Source: Spirodela intermedia
Lineage: Eukaryota > Streptophyta > Magnoliopsida > Alismatales > Araceae
NCBI GenBank assembly: GCA_902729315.2
Contig: LR746280.1
Coordinates: forward strand, 426,001 to 490,000
Direction of reading: 5' to 3'
DNA length: 64,000 bases
Numbering within the stretch: the first letter of the stretch is position 1; every line of letters begins with the position of its first letter. Below the pieces are notes generated by a model. That model saw only the letters and a program-made list of their open reading frames with translations, had not been told where the DNA came from and did not search any database. Below are positions 32,901 through 46,200 of this stretch, piece by piece. The position numbers and the translations under genes are program-made.

Positions 32901-34306
32901 TCAGACGGGGTAGCGGAAGGCGCAGTCGTTCCAGGGGTTGACCGGGTCAAAGGGGCTGTCCTTGAGGCACCTCCAAACGAGGCCTTGAAGCCCGTCCCGA
33001 AGGAGAGCATCCATAGCCGGTCTCCCCTCCGTAGCCGCTTCTTCGCCTCAAAGTAGACCAGCTCGTAGAAAATGGAGCTACTGGAAGTGTTCCAAAACCA
33101 GTGCAGCGTCATCCTCGCCGGCTCCACCACCGTCTCCGGCAGCTTCATCAGCCTCCCCACGGCGTTGACCACCGCCCTTCCCCCCGGGTGCAAGCAGATG
33201 TGCTCGAATGCCCTCATGAAATCGGGGACGTGCGGCTGCTGCTGCGGCTTGTGGTTGAAGATGAAGGATACGGCGGCGGCGCAGGGGTAGCGGAGGAGGT
33301 CCGAGATGGGGAGGACCGGGGGGGCGAGGGTGGTGATGTGGCGCCGGAGGGCGGCGCCGTCGACTCGGACGAGATCCTTGGTGAGGGCCACGCCCACGTT
33401 GCCGCAGTCGTCTTCTTTCTGGACGGCGGTGCTGTAGGCGGCGTCGTCGGCGCCGTGGTGGGTGCGGAGGGTGCGGAGGAGCTCCATCTTGGCGGCGCCA
33501 CCCTTCGCGGAGTCGCTGGTGAGGAGCACCGCGGCGGTGCCCACTCGGAAGATGCAGTTTGTCACGATCATGGATCGCTCGTCGCCGAAGTACCAGTTGA
33601 GGCCGGTGCTCTCCGTGGTAACGATGAGGGCGTACCCCGGCTTGCGGCGGAGGATCTGCGCCGCCGCGTCGATGGCGATCCCCCCGGCATTGCAGCCCAT
33701 GCCGCTGAAGCTGAAGGTTTTAATGGAGGGCTGGAAGCCGAAGCGGTGGACGAGCATGGAGCAGAGAGAAGGGTTGGGGTAAAACATGCTGCAGGCCACG
33801 ATGAGCACATCTAATTGGGAAGGGAGGACCTGCGTCTTGGAGAGCAGAGACTCCACGGCGGAGAACATCCCCTCCTCTGTTTCCTGGAAGGCGGAGGGGA
33901 AGTGGGACTCGTAATCTTCTCGGAAGATCAGCGGCGGCGCGTAGGTCTCGTCTCCGAGCCCCGACTTGGAGTACACCACCCTGGTGAACTGCTGGCTCTC
34001 GATGGAGAGCTTTCTCCTCCGGAGGACGACGTACTCGCACACCTCGTAGGTGCACCGCCGCTCTAACGGGGGCTTGTAGCAGGCGTAGTCCAGCAGGAGG
34101 ACTCTGTGGCGGCGGGAGTAGCGCCGGAAGAGGAGGAGGAGGAGGAGGAGGAGGAGGAGTAGGGAGCACCATGAAAGGGAGACGAAGAGCAGTGGGTTCT
34201 CCTCCCATGCTTCTACCAGACTGGTGACGAAGGAGGACGAAGCTATTTTCAGGCTTAGGGTTCGCGCGAGCACGAGGACGGTGGTGGCCGGGAGGATCCC
34301 CATCAT
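32901..34306 (-). CDS. KCS: 3-ketoacyl-CoA synthase with apparent C-terminal frameshift
   Basis: Condensing enzyme of very-long-chain fatty-acid elongation in the ER, supplying wax, suberin and sphingolipid chains. Intronless. The N-terminus starts MMGILPATT and has two hydrophobic segments, the second a leucine run near residues 47-60. The FAE1/type III polyketide-synthase-like domain follows, with catalytic C205 in FSGMGCNAGGI, H373 in CLHPGGRAVV and N406 in HWFWNTSSSS. Near residue 443 the family C-terminus leaves frame. After GTGFKAS the bases encode VWRCLKDSPFDPVNPWND and CAFRYPV, then TGA at 32903-32901, only in the next frame, as if one base were missing at about 32979. Without correction the ORF runs on into repeat DNA and stops at 32597. 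The frame error spares all catalytic residues. It could be real or an assembly error. Which KCS clade is involved is unclear. Confidence 0.88.
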
Positions 34307-34417
34307 CGTCTTCTTCTTCTTGACCCTGCAGACTCTCGAGTCAAGACAATATAAACCGTCTCTCCACCGTCATCGCCAACCACATCGCTGAAGAATCTTA
34401 AAGAGAGGACTAACCAC

Positions 34418-34463
<46 letters not shown>

Positions 34464-34924
34464 GATGCCGGACAACTGCTACAGATGGCTGCCTGAGCGA
34501 ACGGCCCCTACGTGACCGGGAACCGACTGGCTGCCCTAAGCAGCTCGTATATGGACGAAGCCCATGCATCTCAGTCGGCGGCTGAATTTGCCGGTGGACC
34601 ACAAAAGCAAGACCAGAGATCACCGTTGGTTGCGTTGATCACCGCCGTCAACCCGCTTTACCGCTGGTCTTCGACGACTGGTCCTCCTCCTGTGATATTT
34701 CTCTTAAATTAAATTTAAATGCTTCATATATTTGTATTTTTCTGCCTTCTTCACCTGAAGGTTTGCGCATTCCCACGTTTCGGAGCTCCATTTTACACCT
34801 CATGATGGTCAATGGCGCTCTTCGGTCTTGCTTTCGGGCTACAGAAATCTGTGACGTGGCAACATAAATAATTTAAATTTTTTGCTTTTCAAAAACCCTT
34901 TTTATAATATATACATATATTTAT

Positions 34925-34992
<68 letters not shown>

Positions 34993-35448
34993 TTTGATGA
35001 AAGGACAGACACTTGGGCCATTATCGTGTAGGGAAACCCTGAAGCTGCCCGAGAAACTCGTGTTAGCAAGTTCTACCCCCCCCTCTCTCTCTCTCTCTCT
35101 CTCACTTTCACGTTAGGTAATCTAGCTGGCGACTGTACCTTGCAAGCAAGATCCACGGGGGGGTGTGCTTTTGCCTCTCTTTTGCTTTCTCTCTCTACAC
35201 AAAATTGACATTCGTGGCTCTCACCATTGCCCATTTTGGCAATCCAACTGGAGCCAACTGTTGCAAGCTCTTCGGCAACCTCTCTCTCTCTCTCTCTGTG
35301 TCTCTCTGTGTCTATCTGTCTGTCTCTGTCTCTCCTTGTGGAAACCTGGGATTAGCTGTAGTACAATCGTAATGGTGCATTCATGCAGAGGGGCAGCAAA
35401 AAACACGTGAGCAAAAGTTTTTTATACATATAGTACAACGTGGGCCAC
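34307..35448. other. Spacer between KCS and ABCA2 with microsatellites
   Basis: Holds (CT)n at 34422-34459, which lies in the KCS leader, (GA)30 at 34928-34987, and CT tracts near 35083-35101 and 35281-35335. The rest is the ABCA2 3' flank. No gene is seen. Confidence 0.65.
34928..34987 (+). repeat. (GA)30 microsatellite
   Basis: Uninterrupted 60-base GA tract in the spacer between KCS and the ABCA2-like gene. Confidence 0.9.
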
Positions 35449-36670
35449 CTACTGGGCGTTCGGGGAATGGAGGACCTGGTCAGGATCGATGATATAGCCT
35501 ACCGACGGAGCGCCGCCGACGCCGAAGAGGGTCCTCCTCACAGAGGCAGCGCGTCGGACGGCGGGCTGCGCCGCCTGCGCAGGAATCGGCATCTCCGTCG
35601 AGTAGCCGGAGACGCAGAGGTTACCGGACTCGTCTTGGTCCCAGAAGACCTCCACCATGAGCCCGCCGGGGTTCTCCGGCGACTCCGACCCGGGGATCCC
35701 GATGAACCTCGCTCCTTTGGGCACCTGCAAGAACATCAAAGGCCGATCCATTTTTAGTTATCATCATTCCCCTGCGATGATCGCAAGAGAGGTATCCTAG
35801 GAGCAAAACATTGGCTGTAACCCTCTAATTCCCAATAGTTGTACAGGAATTGAAACGACGTCAAATAATCACGTGTTCTCATTGTTTTTTTTTTTCTAGT
35901 ATGGGACTATTCTGTAGATAAATTCCTGTATTTAAATCGCAAGACCAAAGTGTCGTGGTATGTATCTTCCAACTGCACGGCTGTTCGTACACAATCATCT
36001 CAGGGAAGAAATCAGATAATCAGAGTTTTTTATTTTTATTTTTATTTTTTCTCACGTGGGACCTAAATCTTTAAAAGGTGGATTTTGACTGTTTTTTCCA
36101 ATTGCCCCAATTAAGATTCCTCTATTTTAATTATTATTTAATATGCAAACTTCCAACTTTTGTTTTTTTTTTTGCCCTCTCATGGCAAGAAATCCAATGC
36201 AAGCTAGAGAGAAGAGAGAGAGAATGGAACGAACCTGAATGGTCCCGGATGGCAGATTCAAGGTGACTAAGCTTCCCTCCGCCGAAGCACTCTCCAGCTC
36301 TGCTTGCTTCGCGATGTTCAGGAACACCTCTTCAAGAGTGGTGAGGCCGAGCTGTACGTCCGCGATCCCAAACTCCGCTTCCCTTTCTTGGAGCTCAGAG
36401 AAGAACGCCTGTCCCAGGTAAATAAATAAATGAATGAATGAATGAATGAATAAATAAATAAATGTTGTGGGGTCAACGTCTTTTCTTCCGATTCAAGGGA
36501 GAAGACTCGAGAGCAAGAAGTAAGTCTATACTCACCGTTAGAAGGCCTTCCTTCTCCCGAGGGATGACGAAGCTCAGCATGGCCTTTCTTTCCTCCTTGG
36601 GCACCACGTCCAGACGCTGTTGATCCCAACCAAACGTTTGAGAATTGCAGCTTTGTACCAAAACGTTTGG

Positions 36671-36708
<38 letters not shown>

Positions 36709-39700
36709 GCTCTACCTGCTTGAAGAAATGCTTCACTGGCTCCAGATGAGGCTCAACGGCGGTCTCTGCAACATCGGGCTTCGGGGTTTTTCCAGGGTTG
36801 CTCTCGACGAAGCTCACGTTGGCGATATACCCCGTGCCAAACTTTGACTTCAGTCTGATGGAGGTTCCGAGGCAGCGGAGCTTCCCTTTGGCCATGATGC
36901 CGATTCGGTCGCTGAGAATGTCAGCCTCCTCCATAGAGTGAGTCGTCAGAACGATGGCTCGCCCCTTCTTCGCGTTCTCTATGATGTCCCACACGTGCCT
37001 TCTTGTGATCGGGTCCATGCCTGTCGTCTGCACATTCTTCATTGTTTACTGATCTATATCTACCATATTTACTACTTCTAATCAAATCAATTTATATGAT
37101 TCTTAGAGATATACTAAAACAAGATTTGATGGATGATCTTCTTACCGGTTCGTCTAGGAAAACCAATTTCGGATCTGCTACGAGGGCGATGGCGACGCTC
37201 AGCCGGCGCTTCATTCCTCCGCTGTAGTTCCCGGCTCTCATTTTGGCCGCCTCGGTCAGTTTCACCTCTGCTAATGATGTTTCAGTCACCTGCAATACCA
37301 AAGCAAATTATTTGGATTACTAATCCTATAGCTGTTATAAAGATCTATTTTATAGAATAATTCTGGGTTAATTTCATACCTTGCTGATTGATGATGGGGG
37401 CAAGCCCTTGATAGTCGAAAAGAGACGCAAGTGTTCTTCCCCCGATAAAGCATCCCACAATATATCAAACTGTCAGGAGGAAGACTGTCAGTGGATACCC
37501 AAAAGAAGATCTGACCTGGTTTTCATGGTTGCGGAAAAGGGGGAGAGGAAGGGTACCTGGGGACAAACACCTATCATCTTCCTAATGTTTGCCATCCCAA
37601 CCGAACTTCGGATAGAATATCCATAGATGAGCGCTGTCAGAAGTTATTGGCTCATTAATCGTCACCATCTTGAACTCTTTAAGCCAGAAGCATGCAGTGG
37701 TTTATTTGCAACTCTATTAATTTTAGACCTCTTACTGGCATCAATATTAGAAGCATAACTTGAAATAATAACAAAGAACGATATAAAGTTGATATACGTA
37801 ACTTAATATCAAATGATATTACTTTCCTCACAACATATTTGGTATAAATATTAATATTTTATCTTTACATAATAATATTAACTACAAGTGATAAGTTTGA
37901 TCGGAAGAGAGAAGAAGCTACCATCTCCTCCGGTGATTGGTGTAATTCCAGTCAGACAGTTGATCGCCGTGGTCTTCCCTGCACCGTTGGGTCCGAGAAG
38001 GCAGAAGAGCTGATCCTGCTCGAGGTTCAACCAGAGACCCTGAACGTGTTTGTAGAAAGGAGGGAAACCATCAAGCTTCTTACCCTTCTTCTGAGTGATT
38101 TGAATACCAGAAGTGACCCATGACGTTGGAATCTTACGAGGAGAATGGATTATTTACCTTCACTGCATGATACGGCCGAGTCCTGCGCCATCTATAGGAG
38201 CGGATAGTCGTTGAACCAGGATAAGTCTTGGCGAGGCCCCGCAGTTGGACCGCCACATCTGGGTGTTGTCCCATTTCAGCTGCTTGCTGTTTTACTGTAA
38301 CTTCCTCTTGAAGAACATCGTTGTCATCTGTGACAGCATCATCCGGTGTGGGAGTGGAGCTCGTGCAGCTACAGATTCCACCTTCTGAGAGGAGAAAAAT
38401 TCTCAAGCTTCAGGTCAAATCCCTGACTAGAACAGTTTTCAGCCACGACTATCACTTACCTTCAACCTTGCTCCCGCCCTTCCCTGTCCAGTATGAAGGT
38501 CTCAAAAAGTAGAATGCTGATTTCCTAACTCCATTGGCGTTCGGGATAACGTTGTCCAGATAAATTGCCAAAATAAACCACAGAAAGAATATGGAGATGA
38601 ACCAGTTGAGAATGTCCTCCTGCCATGTGAAAAAGTCAGAAAAAGATTTGGTAACGCAATGGTTCTCAATGATGCAATATAATCTCTGTGGAATAATTCT
38701 GGACTGTAATGCTTTAGAAAACGTCTCCCTGCGAATTAGAGCATGTAGTTTTGTGAAGAAAACTTACAATGGGGAGAACACAGTCAATTTTCTTGTTTGG
38801 GCATTCTCCACGACTACTCCAGCTGATGCCCTCGTCTTCGGAAGTCGCAGTAGCAACGCCGAGCAAATCAAGAGCTTCCGCAAAAAGATTAGGAGGAAAC
38901 AAGGACCAAATCCCTCGATAAACCTTTCCATAGGTCGTAGAGTATGGGAATCCAAATGTGGTCACAATCTGCAGCATAATCAACAGTGGCATTGAGTGGC
39001 TAGAAAGAACATGGAAAACACCATAAATCCATATTTAATTTGGGAGGGGAAAGTTTATGAAGGTTAGGTTACCTGCGTCAAAAACCCAACAATGAATATG
39101 GAGAATCCCACTATTGTAGCAGAAGCTGCCTTGCTAATGAAATTGGATATCATGAATGCAAATCCAAGCTGCACAAATTGTACGTGTAATGAGGCATTGG
39201 TGCATGTTATTTCCCCGAGTGAAAATGGAAAATGCAAGCAGAACCATCACTTACCATACTAAACTGGAAAAGGAAAAAAGTGAAGAATAGAACTCCAAAG
39301 CTGTTTTTCAAGAAAAAGTTGAACTGAAACATCATTCCAAAAAGTACTGTGAACAGTGCTGAAACGAGTGTGAGAAAGCCCTCCCAGATTAGCCAAGATA
39401 ACCAGTAAGCAGACTCATATAAGCCCATTATTGACATTGCCTGAAACACCCGACACAGTTTAGACGTCCTGAATCTTGGCGAAGAGATTTTGGTGACGAA
39501 TAATAATTTTTTTAGAAAAGACATGTCAAATAAATTTCACCTGACGAAGTTTAAGCTCTTTCTCTGTGACAAGAGAACCAATCTGAAACACAAAAGTGAA
39601 CATTGCCATTGCGAAGAAAAAAGTTGGGCCGGCATTCCCAACTGCGGAGAATGTCTGAATGGCAGGGTGTGCAAATTCCTTCAGTCCCACAGACCATTTA

Positions 39701-41876
39701 AAATCTGGATCTGAACAACCAGAATAATCATCCATGTTTAGAAATACAACTTAAAGGATTTGTCCACACACCAATCATTGGATTAATGCAGCATATAATA
39801 ACATGCTTAAGTGCATCATGGACAATGTCTTCTTTTTGCTTTCACTCAGGCATTAGGAATCATCTACTCAAACAAATTATAGTAAAAATTCAAGGTTTTC
39901 GTCCACAAAAAGTTTCAAGGTTTCTTTTGATTTAGCCAAAATAACGAAGATCGGATGAAATAGTAAAAAATCTTACCTCCAATGATAGACCTTGCAATCT
40001 CACGCTCTGCAGCAATCTGAAGCGGAATTTGAAACTTGAAAGTTGGGTCCTCAAAATTCCCTCTCTTAGCCAAAGGAGTGGAGTTAGTTTGAATTCCGTA
40101 ACTTATGACTTTTGAGCTTCTCTCGACAAAATGCAGAGCTCCAGGGCAGTACATCGGTTTATCTCGAAGAAAGGCGTCCACATCCTCAGGAGTACTAAAT
40201 GCAACCACCTGTGCAAGTCACAGAGTAATGGCTTCTTTTTCAGCCGCTTACGATTAAAGGCAACCATATATAGCAACTTTACAACAATCAGCTGCACATC
40301 CCTTATCTATTCAACTTTTATTGAATCATTTCTGAAAAACCTTTCTTCACTATAAATGGACAGCATGAAAAATCAAAACATATCTCTGTATATTTAAATT
40401 AAAAGTACACAGTTTCACCCAAAAAACATCTTATAAAAACAAGGAACAGACTAACGGTTTATAACTATTCCCAAAAAAAATACGTGAAAAAGATATGCTG
40501 ATTAAAACACTGAAACTACATGGAAGTACATTCAACAATTCATACGACCCCGTTTGACTCATCACATTAATGGATAAGCATACTCTGTAACAATTGGAAT
40601 ATTCTATTTTTTTCATGAATTGAATTTATTACGCCCCACATTTTGACATTATTTAAATATTAAAAGGGAATTCCTTCGATCACTTAAATCAGCAAATATT
40701 CCCAGCTCAAAAGAATCCATAAAACTGTCGATATATTTAAGAAAAAAACAACGTCAATATGAACTTCATATTCTGAATATTATACTGAAAATGTGAATAT
40801 AAATTCTCCCCTTCACAGATTCAACGTCCACGCGGGTCAAACGGGATAAAATCCTCTTCGGAACGAATCCCTAAAGAGAAATGTATCAACGGTGTTCGTC
40901 CTCTGTATCTGTCAATTTCCATCTGTTCTAACCAAGCTGGGCTATATTTCATTATATGATGATCGATTTGATGGCAATCTGAGGCTACCGGTTCAAATAT
41001 AACACATATTGGATGACAGATTCATGCACTCGGTACTTGTTCAAGGCTTATTCTTTTTGGAAGCACTTTATCACCGCCCTGCTCCAAGCATAATGTAAAG
41101 CAATATCCTCTCCCCATCCCAGAACACATCCTTTATTCCTGCTGCTGTCCCTCCTACCTCGACGGCAAAAGTTTTTATCATCGCCCGTCCCCAAGGAAGA
41201 AACCGTGGACGTGGGAACAGGAATAGGCCATTTCCGTAAAAGCACTCGGAAGAACGAAAATTTAAGAGTAATTTACCGTACTGTCGCCGTCAAAAAGCCC
41301 CTCGTTAGAACAGGTAAATCATCCATGCCTACCCTACCAGTCCCCATCCAAACTAACATGACAAGGTCTCCATTTACAAAATGATTCCACAGGATGCAGA
41401 AAATCTCCGCCACCCTTTTCTCAGTCCCGTGAATCACGAATAGAAGAGAGAAATGTTCAGAAGGTAGAAAATTAAGCAGCAAAATGTAAGACGGAGTGAG
41501 CACGAACCTTGTCATCGGGGATCGGCCTCCCTGGATTATTCTTCTTGATAGCGTCGACTATCTGCGTGATGCGGGCGCTCTCGTTGCCGCTCCAGACGAA
41601 GTCATAGCAGGGGCGCTTCACGTAGAACTTCTGCTCACAGGGCGGGATCGGGGGATCGACCACGGTCTTGGGATCGAAAACGTTGTCGAAAGACGTGGTG
41701 TTGGAGAGGCGCGACCGGGTGGCCTTATCGACGAGGAAGATGATGAAGATGAAGATGATGGAGGAGAAGATCTTCACGAAGGCCGACCTCTTGCTCCTCC
41801 ATGTCAGCGTCATATTCTTCCGGATCAGCGCCGCCAGCTGCTGCCGGAAAAGGGGAAATCCCTGCACCAATTCCAT
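35449..41876 (-). CDS. ABCA2: Half-size ABC transporter, subfamily A, ABCA2-like
   Basis: Sixteen exons on the minus strand: 41876-41508, 40208-39977, 39710-39541, 39440-39255, 39168-39073, 38968-38768, 38619-38460, 38384-38158, 38039-37922, 37633-37557, 37469-37380, 37289-37146, 37027-36716, 36616-36536, 36408-36235 and 35724-35449. All phases agree and give 970 aa; Arabidopsis ABCA2 is about 980 aa. It starts MELVQGFPLFRQQLAALI. One transmembrane helix, a large loop and a cluster of five or so helices precede one nucleotide-binding domain. That domain has Walker A GPNGAGKTT, signature YSGGMKRRLSVAIAL, Walker B KLVFLDEP, and switch His in LTTHSMEEAD. The tail contains PGSESPENPGGLMVEVFW. Intron 1 is 1.3 kb. 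An upstream in-frame ATG at 41909 would add 11 residues. Substrate unknown. Head-to-head with the ABCA7-like gene. Confidence 0.95.
36420..36464 (+). repeat. (AAAT/AATG)n tetranucleotide repeat in ABCA2 intron 14
   Basis: A run of AAATA units, then AATG units, then AAATA units again, lying 11 bases upstream of the intron's acceptor on the minus strand. Confidence 0.8.
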
Positions 41877-43262
41877 TCCTCCCAGCTTTCTCACCTCTGC
41901 TCCTCCCAATTTCTCTCTCTCTCTCTCTGTCTCCCCCGTCCCCTTCCTCTTCAGACAGAGAGAACCGTCGAGTGTAGCGTTTCAGGTCTTTAGTGCTGAG
42001 GACGTTGCGACCACTGCCGGTTCGCGCCCTGCTCATACTTATACGCCTCGGGGGGGTGACCTGTTACTGGCGGTCATTTCTGGCGCGGGGGAGATGCCTG
42101 AAAGGGTTAAAAAAACACTTTTATTTCCATCATATTACGGGATAACCTTCTCGACCCCAACGGACAGCGACGGTTCTCCAAGTTCAGGGACAAATGCGTC
42201 ACAATGAGTATATTTCAGGGGTATTTTGGGAATGCAAAGTTTCTCCGCGAGGGCAATTCGGGGAAGTTGAAACATCCAAAGTCAACGTATAAACGTGGGC
42301 ATCTGGGAACGCAGTTTAAAGCGTACGGTCAAAGCTTCTCACCATGAATGGGCGGCTCGTGTCCTTACGTGTCGCTTGCAGAAACTTCCCGCCACAGAAG
42401 GCCTACGGTATCTTCCTTCAATGATCGTTCATTCTTGGTAGGATGGTAAATATTAAATGATCTGACGAAAATAAAATAAAATAAAAATGATCTGACGAAA
42501 GTAAGTGAGCGCCATTCGTCCAGGTCACGTGGGGGGAAGAAAATCCCTTCCACTCGTTTTGACTTTGACTTTTGAGCTGCCTTCAGGTTTTCCACGACGT
42601 GGAAATTCCGATCCCACGTTTCGCTTCGGATTTCCGAATCCGTGTGATTGTATTCTAACTAGGGGGATTACCCGCGGAAATAGTCTTTCACACAGCGGTT
42701 AAAGTCGTTGGTGGTTTGCTTGCTGGGAAAGAAAAGTTTTGATGACGTGGGCATCTCGGGCGCTGCTAGTGGCTCACCCCTCCTTGGATGCGACCAGGGG
42801 GCTTCGACAGGCGCCACACACTCTACCCGGAGGACATCACGCCGCGTCCCACTGACTCCATCGAGCTTCCCCGAGACTTCGCTGAAAAGACCGGAGACGA
42901 GGATGGTCTTCTTGCGCCGTCTGATTCGACGTTCGACGGCGACTCTCGAAGGGAGAACGCGGAGTGGCCGTCGGGAAGAGAATATCGCGCCGGGCGAGGG
43001 CAAATTGGGAGATGGAGGAAGAAGACGAGGACTAGGGGATGGGGATTTTGGTCATTTCGGAGGCGAGGGAGCTGGGACTGAGGTTCCTCCGCCCGGAAAT
43101 GGTGGCATGGGGGTAGGCGCTGGATGGCTTTTAAAAAGCCGGCGAACATGGCGGAGCGAGAAACGACTGAGGCACTGGCGGGAATCCGAGGGGTTTCCTC
43201 TCTCATATCTTGTTCTTGATCCAGACAGTGGTCTGCAGAAATTGTGAGCGTACTCGGTGGGA
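41877..43262. promoter_or_regulatory. Shared bidirectional promoter region of the ABCA pair
   Basis: 1.39 kb separates the two start codons. It contains a G-box CACGTG at 42526-42531 and two W-box cores TTGAC at 42559-42563 and 42565-42569, with further GGTCAA/AGTCAA cores around 42280 and 42330. A 14-base sequence ATGATCTGACGAAA occurs twice near 42457 and 42487. W-boxes bind WRKY factors. Regulatory meaning is inferred from motif and position. Confidence 0.45.
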
Positions 43263-46200
43263 ATGAGCACCATGTCTAATGGAACGGAGAGGTCTCCTCG
43301 CGAGCATGCAAGCTTCTACACTCAGGCCAACGCTCTGCTCAGGAAGAACGTCACCTATCAGGTCTCTCTCTCTCTCTCTCTCTCTCGCTCTGTGTATGTG
43401 TGTAGAAGCTTGACATGAAAGGATCTGCCATTGGAAGAACTGCTAGGATTTTTTTTTTCTCCTCTTTGTTACGTGTCGGTTAATCTCCTGTTCTGCTACG
43501 TCAATATGGGGAACTATGAATTGGGAGAGCAATCCGGAGTTTATATCGGTCGATTTCTTTCTAATTTTGCTCTCTGGTTCTTCTCTTACGCAGTCGCTGA
43601 AGAATTTTTAATGTTTATTCTTTGCTTGGTTCTCAAGATTTACACGGAGTCACCGGTGAGATGTGCTTTGGGGATGAGGTTTTGTATGCCCATCATGACA
43701 AGCTCCTTCTGATTCCTAAATTGAAAATTTTCGAGAATTTATAAATTTTTTCTTCTCGTTTTGTTCAATTTTTCTGTATTTCATCGATTTATTCACCAGA
43801 ATCCCCACCTTCGAACTTCTGTTTTGCTGTGAAGCGAATGGCAAGATGGCTAAATAGCCACTTTCCAATCTTCCATGAATAGCAAAATGATCACAGCGAT
43901 TCCCCAGAAATAGATCGAAATTCCTTTCAGTTAACGAACAAGTAAATCTGAGAAGCTCCGCTGCTCGAATTCTCCTTATACGGCATCCATGCTTAGATTT
44001 CAACCTTTCTAATCAGATCCAACATTATTAGTCTCTGCGTGGTCTGAGATCAAAGAGAAAGAGGAAGAGATTACGGGGAAAAGGAAGCAGTCTGTTTTGG
44101 ATCGTTCAAGATCAATTTAGCTGAAAAGTTGGACACAGTCGCTCAACATTCGGCCCATAATAATCACCAAGAACCAAATATTTTCTCTCTTTATTGATTC
44201 CCTAGTTCAACTAATTATGAAAGAAATTTGAATTTATTAGGAAAAATTGCGTTTTTTTCCTTTTTTCATTTGAGAAAATATGCTTGATGTTTATTTAATG
44301 TCGTGACCAGTAATTTAATCTCCTTTTTCCGGTTCGCAGAAACGCAACTCAAAGAAGAACGTGTTCATCGTCGTCTTCCCCGTTTGGATCTGCCTGCTGC
44401 TTCTCATCCTGCAGAAGGTGATTGATAACGAGCTTGACAAGCCTAAATTCCAATGCGGCTGCAGTAACGTCCCCACGAACAATGGCACAGACGTGAGAGT
44501 ATGTGGAATTCAATACTCTACCCTAGATCAGGTATTCAGGTGCGCTATTGATAGCCCGCCACGGTGGCCTGGTCTGCTGCAAGTACCCAGCCAAGAATTT
44601 CGAGCTGTGAAGACGGATACCTTTCCGATTGTAGACTATCCGGACGAGTCTTGTAGGAAAACACAGTCGTGCCCTGTGACAGTACTCTTCACCGGGGGAA
44701 ATAGATCTCTTTCTCAGAGTATGTGAAATTCATCATGATTCTTCATAATCCTGTTCTTCTTGACAATCTTGTATGACTGCTAGCGTCGATTTCTGTGCTG
44801 ATGGTATTCTTGGGATTTATTTCATCAGGCGTGGCATCAAGGTTTTTCTCGCGTACTTCCACCCCAAATATTTCAGATTACTTGAGCAGTCTCTCGAATG
44901 TCGTTTCGGTGAGCTTACGTTGAATATGGTTATGTTCGCCTGAAATCAATCTGCGTATGAATAAGAAATTCTTCGTAGCACTCTCTAATTGATGTTTTTC
45001 TCTGAACAGGGGACTAATGCACTGACACGTGAAGTTCATTTTATTGATCCTGCGATTCTCTCTAGCAGCGATTTATTCACCATTCAGAATCAATGTCTGC
45101 AGAATTCTACATTTCAGATCCCATTTTTATTGGGAAATATCGCAATTTCACGAAAAGGTAAGGAATTATACTGTTTATATTTCCTGATGACTTATTTATT
45201 CTAGTTGCGGGATGACGGCACATAAATAGCCATAAACTTGTTCTTATCTTTCTGTCGTTACCTTTACTTTTCTTTTTCTTGGTTCTGACTTATATTTCTT
45301 CCGCTTGAGCGCCATTAATTAAGCTTCTGGTTTAAGTTTGGCTGATGTTCGTCCAAGATTTTTGGTAAAATAGATGACAACTGGAAAAGTAAGTTCTTCA
45401 TGTTGAATTTATAGAGCTAGCTATACCGGTACATAAACAATATTCTATTTGGTATGTGCACCCAAAAATTATATTTGTACTGGCACCGAACTAATCAACA
45501 TCCACCTGGCAGTATCATGCATTTAATTTAGCATGTTAGCACGAGGGAAAGAGGAATTCTTCATTGAACGTGGAAATTTAGAACCCAGATACCAAAACCA
45601 TATGGACCGACCATTTTATTTGACAATGTTTCATCAATCGAAGGAAGCCTGCATGTGTCCATCACGTAAGGAGATTACACTATCCCAGGACCTCTTGAAC
45701 TGGTGCTTCCACGTTGGTTTTCCATGGTCTTGACAACAATTGTGGCCAAGCAACAGATTGATATTAAGAAATTCCATCTTTGGTATCCCAGCTTATCTGT
45801 CAAATCGGAGGGGGTAAGATATAAATTTATTGAAATCACTAGCTGCTTGATAAAATATAATGAATGTATGGACAATGCTGAACTCGGTGACAAGTTAAAT
45901 TGTCTAACTAGTCTAGAATTGTAAAAATCAATAAAGACTAATGATGAAAAGTGTCACAGTATAAAGATGCACAAGGTATAAATGTTAATTTTTTTCATGT
46001 CTCCGAATTCATATTTTGTGTATGCTATAATGGCACTAAGCTGTACATTTATTTTCTGAGATGTTCAACGGTAATTACAAGCCTGCATGGGCCTTGGAAT
46101 TCTGAATAACGTTGGAATACTTGAAACAGAGGTTAAATGTGTGCAAGCGTTAAATTTATGGCGCAACAGCAGCTCGATAATAAATGGTGAATTGTATAAG

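Noticed and set aside
33101-33814. Plus-strand ORF of 237 aa opposite KCS
   Set aside because: Mirror of the KCS coding sequence. Its composition follows the antisense of GC-rich codons, with no domain.
45533-45924. ORFs in ABCA7-like intron 4
   Set aside because: They lie in AT-rich intronic DNA, match no transporter segment, and are not needed for phase continuity between exons 4 and 5.
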